Part shown: one piece after another, positions 7,635 through 15,174 of the stretch
How positions within the stretch are numbered: the stretch's first letter is position 1
Layout of the letters: each line of letters starts with the position of its first letter
Source of the DNA: Bacteroidales bacterium
Lineage (GTDB): Bacteria; Bacteroidota; Bacteroidia; Bacteroidales; UBA1556
DNA: 15,870 nucleotides
Assembly: GCA_023145955.1 (NCBI GenBank)
Contig: JAGLDA010000144.1
Span: forward strand, 1 to 15,870
Reading direction: 5' to 3'
Notes under the pieces: model-generated
What the model saw: the letters and a program-made list of their open reading frames with translations, nothing else
The model's database searches: none
Told to the model about the DNA's origin: nothing
Position numbers and translations under genes: made by a program

Positions 7635-8940
7635 AATAATACTAATATTATTGGCTCTTTTTGTGAGCGAGGCTATTTATTCTCAAGAAAAAACAAGTTT
7701 GAATCAAGCCATATTGATTGCTTTGGAAAACAATCGAAATATAAAGGTTTCACAAAATAGTGTAATCATTACTGAGAACCTATCCAGCCTTGGGCAGGCG
7801 GGGCTACTGCCATCTCTTAACGCCTCTGGCTTAATTGATTACGGCAATGATAACACTAAAACACAAATTCGTGGAACCACCAATACAATTGAAAAATCAG
7901 GCATTGAATCCACTATTTATAGTGCTTCTATAAATTTCAATTATACCATATTTTCAGGCTTTGGTAATAAACGAACTTTTGATAAGCTAAAAACAAATAT
8001 CGATTTGGCAGATGCCGAAAACAGAGTGTTTGTTGAGAATATTATTTTGCAAGTAGCGGCTAATTATTATAATGTAATCCGTACTGAAGAGAATTATAAG
8101 GCACTATTGGAATCAATAGAGATTTCACATAAACGATATGATTTGGCTAAAGCAAAGTTTGAATATAGTGGAGGAACAAAGCTATCGCTTCTCAATGTAA
8201 AAGTGGATTTAAGTAAAGACTCGGTAATACTTTATGATGCCCAATTGGCCATGGAAAACTCTCGTATTGCATTTAATAGAGTTATCAGTATCCCTTTGGA
8301 TAGTAATCTTGATTTGATAAACGATTTTGTGCCTGAGAATAACTATATATACGAACAACTTAAAGAGCAAATGATAGAACAGAACTCTCAGTTGATGTCT
8401 ATAAAATACCGTGAGCAAGTATCTTTACTGGACTATAAAATTGTAAAATCATCATACTCTCCCACCCTTAGTTTAGGTGGCTCATATGCTTATTTCAATT
8501 CAAGTACTGATAATAGTATTTACGATATTAATCAAGCTCATGGCCCTGGTATTAATTTAAGCCTTAGCATCCCTATTTACAATGGAGGCAGAAGAAATGC
8601 TGCATTGAAAAATACTAAAATTATTATGGAAAACACCAGTTTGCAAGCCGAAGATTTGGCGCTGCAATTGGAAATGGAATTATTAATCGCTTATAAGGAT
8701 TACCTAAATGCATTGCGTAAAGTTAAGATTGAAGGAATAAATGTGGAAACTGCCACACAAAATTTTCAACTAACCGAAGAGAAGTATAAGTTAGGCCAAG
8801 TGATTAATACCACCTTTAGAGAAGCTCAATACAACCTGATAGTAACCAAAAATAACTATAATAATTCTATTTTCAATGCTAAACTTGCTGAGTTAGAAAT
8901 TATTAAACTTAGTGGATTACTACTTAATAAGAATAAATAA
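7618..8940 (+). CDS. TolC-family outer-membrane efflux channel
   Basis: This 440-residue protein has a signal peptide (residues 1-22, probable cleavage after AIYSQ, a usual Bacteroidota end). The mature part opens with SLNQAILIALENNRNIKVSQNSV, the classical start of an outer-membrane efflux protein repeat. Two OEP-type repeats follow; GPGINLSLSIPIYNGGRRNAAL (about 310-330) is the conserved beta-strand plus helix of the second repeat, and the helical C-terminal part ends in LAELEIIKLSGLLL. It should form the trimeric channel and tunnel of the pump complex. The gene starts inside the pump gene: three consecutive ATG codons (7618, 7621, 7624) are all possible starts, which implies translational coupling. 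Length and fold are typical. Confidence 0.93.
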   Translation: MMMKHKIILILLALFVSEAIYSQEKTSLNQAILIALENNRNIKVSQNSVIITENLSSLGQAGLLPSLNASGLIDYGNDNTKTQIRGTTNTIEKSGIESTIYSASINFNYTIFSGFGNKRTFDKLKTNIDLADAENRVFVENIILQVAANYYNVIRTEENYKALLESIEISHKRYDLAKAKFEYSGGTKLSLLNVKVDLSKDSVILYDAQLAMENSRIAFNRVISIPLDSNLDLINDFVPENNYIYEQLKEQMIEQNSQLMSIKYREQVSLLDYKIVKSSYSPTLSLGGSYAYFNSSTDNSIYDINQAHGPGINLSLSIPIYNGGRRNAALKNTKIIMENTSLQAEDLALQLEMELLIAYKDYLNALRKVKIEGINVETATQNFQLTEEKYKLGQVINTTFREAQYNLIVTKNNYNNSIFNAKLAELEIIKLSGLLLNKNK

Positions 8941-8999
8941 TCCTTTATGGCTAGAATATGATTATTAATGAGTTTGCCATTACTAGCAATTTAAAAAAA

Positions 9000-9923
9000 A
9001 TGAAAATAAAAGAATACTTTCAACTTCAATTTAAAATAATTAATAGAAAGCTGACCGATTTTGGGTTTAATCCTATAATTGGGTTTCTTACAATATTCAT
9101 TGGATTTATTGGTCTTTCTATTTATCTTTTTTCAAAAACTGAATTTGCTGAATACATTTTCATATTAATTGCATTAAGTTTTATTTCCAAATTAAGTGAA
9201 ATAAAACGAAATGATTTTTTAAAATTTGCATTTCCTGACAAAGCATATTTAGTAATACGGATAGTGGAAAACTCAACTGTCGTTTTGCCTTTTATCTTAT
9301 TCTTGATATACAAGCAAATATTCCCATCGGTATTTATTCTTACTACTATTACTTTACTAATGGCATTATTTAATTTTAATACTACCTTTAACTATACTAT
9401 TCCTACCTTATTCTACAAAAAACCATTTGAATTTACCGTTGGCTTTAGAAACACTTTTTACCTTTTCTTTATAGCCTATTTTTTAGCTTTTATGTCTATT
9501 TCTGTAGGCAACTTCAATCTTGGAGTTTTTGCCTTATTACTTGTATTTATTGTTTCACTTTCATTTTACTCAAAACCTGAAAACGAATATTATATTTGGT
9601 CATATATTACCACACCTAAAGGATTTTTATTTGAGAAAATCAAAATAGGCTTTGTTTATTCCACAATTTTGAGTTTACCAATTCTCATTGCTTTAGGCAT
9701 CTTCTTTTCAAGTGAAATAACTACCCTTTTGATTTTTCAATTATTAGGTTATATATATTTAGCTACAATTATCTTAGCAAAATACTCTGCTTATCCTAGT
9801 GAAATGAATTTGCCCCAAGGGATATTAATAGGAATAAGTTTATTATTTCCACCAATTCTTATTGGGGTTATACCTTATTTCTATTTTCAATCCACAAAAA
9901 AACTTAATAATATTTTAGCATGA
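9000..9923 (+). CDS. Polytopic membrane protein, probable permease of an ABC-2-like exporter
   Basis: This 307-residue protein is rich in Phe, Ile and Leu, with about eight or nine hydrophobic segments (near 25-44, 52-64, 83-103, 107-125, 152-169, 173-190, 215-236, 241-260, 273-296) and no signal peptide. I do not recognise a named family. The N-terminal MKIKEYFQLQFKIINRKL, a charged amphipathic opening before the first helix, resembles ABC-2-type exporter permeases. Its stop overlaps the start of the next gene, an ABC ATPase, in ATGA, which strongly suggests that the two proteins work together. An in-frame ATG at 8958 would add 14 residues; the ATG at 9000 is preferred because it follows an A-run and gives a typical opening. 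It lies 59 bases after the TolC-like gene and may be read through from that operon. Transported substrate unknown. Confidence 0.65.
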   Translation: MKIKEYFQLQFKIINRKLTDFGFNPIIGFLTIFIGFIGLSIYLFSKTEFAEYIFILIALSFISKLSEIKRNDFLKFAFPDKAYLVIRIVENSTVVLPFILFLIYKQIFPSVFILTTITLLMALFNFNTTFNYTIPTLFYKKPFEFTVGFRNTFYLFFIAYFLAFMSISVGNFNLGVFALLLVFIVSLSFYSKPENEYYIWSYITTPKGFLFEKIKIGFVYSTILSLPILIALGIFFSSEITTLLIFQLLGYIYLATIILAKYSAYPSEMNLPQGILIGISLLFPPILIGVIPYFYFQSTKKLNNILA

Positions 9924-10600
9924 TAAGAATTGAGAATCTATCAAAAAACTATGGGCCAAAACAAGTTCTTAAAAACATCAATCTTAGCTTTGACAAAGGA
10001 CAGGTTTATGGTATTATTGGAGAAAATGGTTCTGGCAAGACAACTCTTTTTAGATGTATAGCAGGACTGGAAAAATATAGTGGGACAATATCGTCTGACA
10101 TAGACAAACTAAAAAATCATTTAGGACTATTACTAACAGAGCCATTTTTCTTTTCTAAAATCACTGGAAGAGAATATATTAGGCTTCTTTGTAATGCTCG
10201 GAATAAAAATACTGGAAACATTGATGAAAGAAATATATTTGACTTACCATTAAATCAATATGCATCAACTTATTCAACAGGGATGAAGAAAAAATTAGCA
10301 TTAACTGCCATACTAATGCAGGATAATGAATGCTTTATTCTCGATGAACCTTTTAATGGCGTCGATATTCAGAGTAATATTATAATTGAAGACATTATTC
10401 ATAAACTGAAAGATTTAGGCAAAACTGTTATCATTTCTTCTCATATTTTCTCAACATTAAGTAATACTTGCGATGAAATACACTTGTTGAAAAATGGAGA
10501 ATTTCTTAAAAAAACTTTTAAAGATAATTTTATTACTCTGGAAGCAGAAATGAAAGAAATTACAATTGGCAATAAAATTGAAAAGTTAGGACTTAAATAG
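9920..10600 (+). CDS. ABC transporter ATPase, exporter (ABC-2/DRA-like) type
   Basis: This 226-residue ATPase has Walker A GENGSGKTT (34-42), signature STGMKKK (119-125), Walker B CFILDEP (138-144), D-loop NGVD (146-149) and switch His175 in ISSHIF. The STGMKKK signature and a Glu (Glu74 in LLTEPF) where many importers have the Q-loop Gln are typical of ATPases that drive ABC-2 exporters of drugs, lipids or peptides, not of importers. Its ATG overlaps the stop of the preceding membrane-protein gene, so the two are translationally coupled and form a transporter. The stop at 10600 is followed by an AT-rich gap without a clear hairpin. No immunity, lanthipeptide or peptidase gene is adjacent, so cargo cannot be inferred. 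Confidence 0.9.
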   Translation: MIRIENLSKNYGPKQVLKNINLSFDKGQVYGIIGENGSGKTTLFRCIAGLEKYSGTISSDIDKLKNHLGLLLTEPFFFSKITGREYIRLLCNARNKNTGNIDERNIFDLPLNQYASTYSTGMKKKLALTAILMQDNECFILDEPFNGVDIQSNIIIEDIIHKLKDLGKTVIISSHIFSTLSNTCDEIHLLKNGEFLKKTFKDNFITLEAEMKEITIGNKIEKLGLK

Positions 10601-10669
10601 ATTTTTATACTAACTGTATTATACTAATGATAGAATTGCAGTGTCAAATTATAATATATAATAATAGAA

Positions 10670-10685
10670 TTTAGATTAGTCTAAA
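10670..10685. promoter_or_regulatory. TTTAGA-N4-TCTAAA palindrome, candidate operator or weak terminator
   Basis: A perfect 6+6 inverted repeat (10670-10675 and 10680-10685) with a four-base spacer lies 8 bases upstream of the -7 box at 10693 and covers the expected -33 region, a suitable place for a repressor or activator site of the symporter-mqnB unit. On the minus strand it would be a weak hairpin followed by no T-tract, while on the plus strand A-residues follow, so a terminator role for the upstream ATPase gene is unlikely. AT-rich DNA makes short palindromes common. Confidence 0.3.
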
Positions 10686-10692
10686 AAAACCG

Positions 10693-10700
10693 TATATTTG
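10693..10700 (+). promoter_or_regulatory. -7 promoter box for the symporter-mqnB unit
   Basis: TATATTTG followed by C is a close match to the Bacteroidota -7 consensus TAnnTTTG. A TTAG (10671-10674) stands 18 bases upstream where a TTTG/TTG -33 element would be expected. Transcription starting a few bases downstream gives a leader of about 15-20 bases before the ATG at 10725. This placement rules out the upstream TTG at 10698 as the start codon, because it lies inside the promoter box. Confidence 0.6.
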
Positions 10701-10724
10701 CTATTACAAACAATTATAAGCATT

Positions 10725-11684
10725 ATGTACGAAGAACTCCAAGCATTAGACAGTATCCGTATCAACTTTAGTGAGGGCGGATTAGTTGCACTAAATATCA
10801 CATTAGGAATAATAATGTTTGGTGTAGCATTAGGAATTAGATTAAGAAAGTTTAAAACACTATTTCTTAAAAAACCTAAGATGATTCTTGTGGGCTTATT
10901 ATCACAATTTATTGCTTTACCTGCATTTACATTTCTCCTTACCATAATTCTTAAAGATTATATTACTGAAGGAATCGCCCTAGGAATGATCCTTGTATCA
11001 GCCGCTCCTGGTGGTAATATATCAAATTTTATATCTTCGTTGGCAAAAGGTAGCGTGGAGTTATCCATTAGCCTCACTGCCATAGCTACATTGGGTGCAG
11101 TAATACTTACACCTTTCAACTTTGCATTTTGGGGTGGCCTATATATTAAATATGCTCATAGAGTAGATGGTGGAGAATTGCTTAGAACACTAGAAATAGA
11201 TAACTTACAAATGTTTCAATCTGTATTTATTCTATTAGGTATTCCTCTTATATTAGGAATGCTATTTGCTTGGAAATATCCTAAAATTACTGAAAAAATT
11301 AAAAAACCAATACAAACAGTATCTGTTGTTATATTTTTACTATTTGTAATAATCGCATTTGCGAAAAACTTTGATATTTTTATTCTATATATTAAATGGA
11401 TTACCGTAATTGTACTTATCCATAACGCCTTAGCATTACTTACTGGCTTTAGCATAGCTTCTATGTTTGGTATAAAGCGCCGTGAGCGAAGAAGTATAAC
11501 CATAGAAACAGGTATTCAAAATTCTGGCTTGGCATTAGTTCTACTCTTTAATCCTGATATATTCCCAGACTCACTACCTCTTGGAGGCATGATGTTTATT
11601 GCCGCTTGGTGGGGAATTTGGCATATGATTTCAGGACTCGGCCTATCATATTTCTTTTCTAAAGTTCCACTAAAACATTTCTAA
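10725..11684 (+). CDS. Bile acid:sodium symporter (BASS/SBF) family transporter
   Basis: From the ATG at 10725 this is a 319-residue integral membrane protein with roughly nine to ten hydrophobic segments, normal for the BASS/SBF family. Family motifs are clear: APGGNISN (94-101) in the first inverted repeat and ETGIQNSGLALVLL (261-274) in the second, the crossing-helix regions that hold the sodium sites and substrate. It should be a sodium-coupled carrier of an organic anion in the inner membrane. Bacterial members transport varied substrates (for example pantoate or other carboxylates), so 'bile acid' is only the family name. The open frame extends 27 bases upstream to a TTG, but that codon lies in the -7 box, so the ATG is used. 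mqnB follows after 2 bases, suggesting a shared transcript. Confidence 0.9.
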   Translation: MYEELQALDSIRINFSEGGLVALNITLGIIMFGVALGIRLRKFKTLFLKKPKMILVGLLSQFIALPAFTFLLTIILKDYITEGIALGMILVSAAPGGNISNFISSLAKGSVELSISLTAIATLGAVILTPFNFAFWGGLYIKYAHRVDGGELLRTLEIDNLQMFQSVFILLGIPLILGMLFAWKYPKITEKIKKPIQTVSVVIFLLFVIIAFAKNFDIFILYIKWITVIVLIHNALALLTGFSIASMFGIKRRERRSITIETGIQNSGLALVLLFNPDIFPDSLPLGGMMFIAAWWGIWHMISGLGLSYFFSKVPLKHF

Positions 11685-11686
11685 CA

Positions 11687-12361
11687 GTGGATACAAATAC
11701 TATACTTCTAGTATCGGCAACGAAACTTGAGATAAAGCCCCTTATTTCTGAAACAAATAAAATTACTGATAATTTATTTGCTAGCACTATTAATGGGCTA
11801 CCCATAGAGATTCTTATCACTGGTGTGGGCATCCACGCAATGATGTATTCATTAACAAAACTGCTAAGTTCAAAGAAATATAAATTTATTATTCTTGCGG
11901 GAATATCTGGTAGTTTCTCTACTGAAATTACTTTGGGAACTGTTGTTAATGTTATGTCTGATAGGTTTTCAGATTTTGGAGCAAATTCAATTAATGGTTT
12001 TATAAGTGTTTTTGATATGGGCTTAGCAAATGCTAATGAATGGCCATACAGTAATGGAATTCTAGAAAACTATACCCTTATAAATAACAAAGTTGTAGAA
12101 AATATACTCACAGTAAAGGGTAGTACAGTACAAAGTATTAAAACTAATACCCAAAATAATATTGCTCAAAACATAGAAGTAGAAAGCATGGAGGGGGCAG
12201 CATTTTTTTATTGCTGCATGATGGAAAAGCAAGCTTTTATTCAAATACGAAGCATCTCTAATTATGTGGGAGAGCAAGACAAAAACAAATGGGACATCCC
12301 ATTGGCAGTATCTAATTTGAATAATACGTTAAAAGATATTCTGCAAGAAATTACTAAATAA
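11687..12361 (+). CDS. mqnB: Futalosine hydrolase MqnB
   Basis: This 224-residue member of the PNP/MTAN nucleosidase superfamily should cleave futalosine into dehypoxanthine futalosine and hypoxanthine in the futalosine pathway to menaquinone, in the cytoplasm. Visible marks are Glu15 in SATKLEIKPL, the phosphate-loop-like GISGSF (72-77), SDRFSDFGA (91-99) and VFDMGL with WPY (108-121), which are diagnostic for MqnB. VESMEGAAF (165-173) is the ribose-binding segment, and RSISNYVG with Trp202 (188-202) is the base-binding loop. The start is a GTG 2 bases after the symporter stop; no in-frame ATG fits before the first strand. It ends 9 bases from the stop of the convergent PAP2 gene. No other mqn gene is in the window. 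The classical men pathway would not need this enzyme, so its presence predicts futalosine-route genes elsewhere in the genome. Confidence 0.9.
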   Translation: MDTNTILLVSATKLEIKPLISETNKITDNLFASTINGLPIEILITGVGIHAMMYSLTKLLSSKKYKFIILAGISGSFSTEITLGTVVNVMSDRFSDFGANSINGFISVFDMGLANANEWPYSNGILENYTLINNKVVENILTVKGSTVQSIKTNTQNNIAQNIEVESMEGAAFFYCCMMEKQAFIQIRSISNYVGEQDKNKWDIPLAVSNLNNTLKDILQEITK

Positions 12362-12370
12362 CTTTCACCT

Positions 12371-12937
12371 CTAGTTTCTAATATTACCGAAGCGCACTAC
12401 TATTTTCCAAATAGCAAAAGCTATGGCACTACCTAATAATGCACCCACAAATACATCTGCAGGAAAATGAACTCCCAAATAAATGCGGCTATAACCAACT
12501 AGAGCAGCCCATAAAAAGAATAATATATAACTTTTGGCATATTTATGGTGCAAAGCCAACGACATAAAGCTTGCTATGGCAAACATATTAGACGAATGCG
12601 AACTAACAAACCCATACTTACCTCCACAATGCTGGCGAACTATATGTACTAAGTCTTGAATTTGGGGATTATGGCAAGGACGAAGCCGCTCGAAAACATT
12701 TTTGAAAGCATGAACAGAAATAAAATCTGCCAATCCAACAGCGGCAATCATTGCAAATACAATTATTACCCCTTTTTTGCCATACTCCCTAATTATCAAA
12801 TAAATAAAGAAAGCCCACAGTGGAATCCATGGGGTAGTTTTAGAAATCCAATACATAATAATATCAAAGAAAGAATTATGCATTCCATTAAAAAAAAGGA
12901 AGATTTCGGTATCAATATTTTGAAGAGTTTCTATCAA
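12371..12937 (-). CDS. PAP2-family membrane phosphatase
   Basis: This 188-residue membrane protein carries all three parts of the PAP2 (type 2 phosphatidic acid phosphatase) active site: K79-x6-RP (Lys79, Arg86, Pro87), VSSHSSN with catalytic His114 (motif 2, with SSH in place of the usual PSGH), and S150R-x5-H157-x3-D161 containing the nucleophilic His157. Several hydrophobic helices surround them, so the site should face the periplasm. Likely substrates are lipid phosphates such as undecaprenyl pyrophosphate, lipid A phosphate or phosphatidylglycerol phosphate; sequence alone cannot choose. The start appears to be a TTG (12937), giving MIETLQNIDTE, a normal family N-terminus; an in-frame stop lies 15 bases further upstream and the next ATG (residue 19) would cut into the first helix. 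It begins 32 bases after the obg stop and is probably the last gene of that operon. Confidence 0.9.
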   Translation of the reverse strand: MIETLQNIDTEIFLFFNGMHNSFFDIIMYWISKTTPWIPLWAFFIYLIIREYGKKGVIIVFAMIAAVGLADFISVHAFKNVFERLRPCHNPQIQDLVHIVRQHCGGKYGFVSSHSSNMFAIASFMSLALHHKYAKSYILFFLWAALVGYSRIYLGVHFPADVFVGALLGSAIAFAIWKIVVRFGNIRN

Positions 12938-12969
12938 TTTATTGCCTAAATATTAAAATAATACTATAA

Positions 12970-13968
12970 TTACAATTCCTCATTCATCTTAACCCAAAGC
13001 TTATCTTTCAACTCAGGAATACCTTGCATGGTAACTGCAGAGATAAAAACTATTTCCACACCTTTAGGTAATTCTGGTTTTAAATCCTCTATCATTTCCT
13101 TATCAAAAATATCAGATTTAGTTATTGCTAATATTCTAGATTTATCCAATAACTCTGGATTGTATAATTTAAGCTCATTAAGAAGAATATTAAATTCTTT
13201 TTCAATACTATCGGTATCAATAGGCACCATAAACAAAAGGGTTGAGTTCCTTTCTATATGCCGCAAAAATCTAAGGCCTAAGCCTTTACCCTCATGCGCA
13301 CCCTCAATAATACCTGGGATATCGGCCATTATAAATGATTTATTATCATGGTAGGAAACAATTCCTAGGTTAGGTTTCAAGGTTGTAAAGTGGTATTCAG
13401 CAATCTCTGGTCTAGCAGCAGACACTACAGATAGTAATGTTGATTTTCCCACACTAGGGAAACCCACAAGACCTACATCAGCAAGTATTTTAAGCTCCAT
13501 AACTACCCAACCCTCTTCAAGGTCTTCGCCTGGCTGAGCATACATTGGAGTTTGATTTGTTGCAGATTTAAAATGCACATTTCCTTGTCCACCTCTACCA
13601 CCTCTCATAATAATAATCTCCTGATCATGATCCATTACCTCTCCAATAATGTCTCCCGTTTCGGCATCTTTAATCAATGTACCAAGAGGTACATCAAGGT
13701 ATTTATCTTCACCATCAGCACCAGTACTTTGCGATTTGCTACCCGCAGAACCATGCTCTGTTTTTATATGTTTACGATATCGTAAATGCAATAGAGTCCA
13801 ATACTGCTCATTTCCTCTAGCAATAATATGGCCACCACGGCCACCATCACCACCATCAGGACCACCTTTAGGAATATACTTCTCTCTACGCATATGCGTT
13901 GAGCCTTTTCCACCATTACCACTCTTACAGTGTATCTTTACGTAATCAACAAAATTGGAACTAGCCAT
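12970..13968 (-). CDS. obg: GTPase Obg/CgtA
   Basis: This 332-residue protein has the two-domain Obg core. The N-terminal glycine-rich Obg fold (about 3-160) has GNGGKGSTHMRREKYIPKGG (18-37) and GGRGGQGN (123-130). The GTPase domain has G1 GFPSVGKS (169-176), a G2 Thr in FTTLKPNLG (194-202), G3 DIPG (216-219) with EGAHEGKGLGLRFLRH, G4 TKSD (283-286) and G5 SAV (310-312). It lacks the extra C-terminal domain of some Gram-positive Obg proteins, as usual for Bacteroidota. Obg is an essential GTPase associated with 50S subunit maturation and with growth and stress control. It lies 12 bases downstream of adk on the same strand, and the hpt-adk-obg order suggests one transcript. No residue appears abnormal. 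Confidence 0.96.
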   Translation of the reverse strand: MASSNFVDYVKIHCKSGNGGKGSTHMRREKYIPKGGPDGGDGGRGGHIIARGNEQYWTLLHLRYRKHIKTEHGSAGSKSQSTGADGEDKYLDVPLGTLIKDAETGDIIGEVMDHDQEIIIMRGGRGGQGNVHFKSATNQTPMYAQPGEDLEEGWVVMELKILADVGLVGFPSVGKSTLLSVVSAARPEIAEYHFTTLKPNLGIVSYHDNKSFIMADIPGIIEGAHEGKGLGLRFLRHIERNSTLLFMVPIDTDSIEKEFNILLNELKLYNPELLDKSRILAITKSDIFDKEMIEDLKPELPKGVEIVFISAVTMQGIPELKDKLWVKMNEEL

Positions 13969-13980
13969 AATATAATCTTT

Positions 13981-15150
13981 CTAAAATTGTTCTATCATAT
14001 TACCAATTAAGGAATCAATCTCACCAAAAATCACATCTTGATTTTCAGATTCTCCATCGATACTTATTAGCTTATCTTGGTTCTTATAAAAATTACTTAC
14101 ATAATTCTTAATAGTCATTTCCCACATATCCAAACGGTGCACTATTAGGTCCGTATTCTGATCATAGGTTCTACCTTTCTCAGAATTCCCTCTATTAGCC
14201 AACCTCTTAATTGCAGTAATGGTTCTTGTGTCAATTTCTACTGCTACATTCACCTGAGAATCAAGCTTTTTAAGTAAGCCATCAAGGATATATGCTTGAA
14301 CAGTAGTTCTTGGAAAACCCTTAAAAACATAACCATCAACATGTGGATTATCCCTAATAAAACGCTCCATCAATCGTATAGGATACTCATCAGGAACCAT
14401 ATCCCCACTTTCTACATATTTCTTACAAGCATTTCCTATATCACTACCTTTTGCTATCTCCTCACGCATCATTTTACCAGTAGATAAATATGCTAGGTTA
14501 TATTTAGCAGCCAATCGTTTAGCTTGAGTTCCCCTACCAGAACCTGGAATTCCAGTAACCACAACATTAAAATATTTACGCTTTAATGTTCTATCGATAG
14601 CATTATTAAGTCTATCAGTAATATCATTAATACTACCAACTCCATCAATAGATATATACTTACCTCTGTCTTTATAAAAATCGATTAAAGGCATAGTTTT
14701 ATCCTCATATTCTGTCAATCTTTTTGCAATAACATCCATAGTATCATCAGATCGGCCAGAGCTTTTTCCTCTTTCCAAAAGACGAGTTTTCAATTCCTGA
14801 TTCGGAACTTCCAAACTAAGCATAAAAGTAAGAGACGTATTAAGCTTTGACAATAACCCATCAAGGATATATGCCTGAACTACAGTTCTAGGAAATCCAT
14901 CAAACAGAATACCATCCTTGGCTTCGCTCTTAATCCTCTTTTCAATTATTTGAACAATAAGATCATCGCTTACCAATTGACCTGCAGCAATAACATCTTT
15001 TGCTTTTTGTCCTAATTCGCTACCCTCGGCAATTTCTTTTCTCAAGATATCACCAGTAGAAATATAAGTCAAATTATATTTTTCAATAAGATACTTCGAT
15101 TGAGTACCTTTTCCTGCGCCCGGAGGGCCAAATAAAGCTATGTTAAGCAT
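13981..15150 (-). CDS. adk: Adenylate kinase with a second, degenerate adenylate-kinase domain (tandem fusion)
   Basis: At 389 residues this is twice the normal length of about 190. Domain 1 (1-190) is an intact short-lid Adk: P-loop GPPGAGKGT (8-16, Lys14), STGDILR (31-37), FDGFPRT (83-89) and lid RGKSSGRSDD (127-136) with Arg133 and Arg144. It should convert ATP and AMP to two ADP in the cytoplasm. Domain 2 (193-389) aligns over its whole length but reads GIPGSGRGT (200-208; Lys to Arg206), STGKMMR (Asp to Lys226), FKGFPRT (Asp to Lys277) and GRTYDQN in the lid. The nucleotide-binding arginines 229, 281, 327 and 339 are kept. Domain 2 may thus bind nucleotide without normal Mg-dependent catalysis: a regulatory or structural pseudo-kinase, by inference. 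The ATG lies 24 bases after hpt and the stop 12 bases before obg. The frame is continuous with no stop between the domains. Confidence 0.93.
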   Translation of the reverse strand: MLNIALFGPPGAGKGTQSKYLIEKYNLTYISTGDILRKEIAEGSELGQKAKDVIAAGQLVSDDLIVQIIEKRIKSEAKDGILFDGFPRTVVQAYILDGLLSKLNTSLTFMLSLEVPNQELKTRLLERGKSSGRSDDTMDVIAKRLTEYEDKTMPLIDFYKDRGKYISIDGVGSINDITDRLNNAIDRTLKRKYFNVVVTGIPGSGRGTQAKRLAAKYNLAYLSTGKMMREEIAKGSDIGNACKKYVESGDMVPDEYPIRLMERFIRDNPHVDGYVFKGFPRTTVQAYILDGLLKKLDSQVNVAVEIDTRTITAIKRLANRGNSEKGRTYDQNTDLIVHRLDMWEMTIKNYVSNFYKNQDKLISIDGESENQDVIFGEIDSLIGNMIEQF

Positions 15151-15174
15151 TTAAAATTGTTTTATATGTTTGTG

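Noticed and set aside
10606..10627. Direct repeat TATACTAA (10606-10613 and 10620-10627)
   Set aside because: Short AT-rich octamers recur by chance in this composition and the location suggests no function.
12656..12949. 97-residue plus-strand frame opposite the PAP2 gene
   Set aside because: It is fully antisense to a gene with all three catalytic motifs and has no similarity I recognise.
12937..12955. An ATG start for the PAP2 gene upstream of the TTG
   Set aside because: There is no in-frame ATG between the TTG and the upstream in-frame stop, so the TTG is kept.
13649..13945. 98-residue plus-strand frame, Pro-rich, opposite obg
   Set aside because: Its proline runs are the complement of the glycine-rich codons of the Obg fold; it is a shadow frame.
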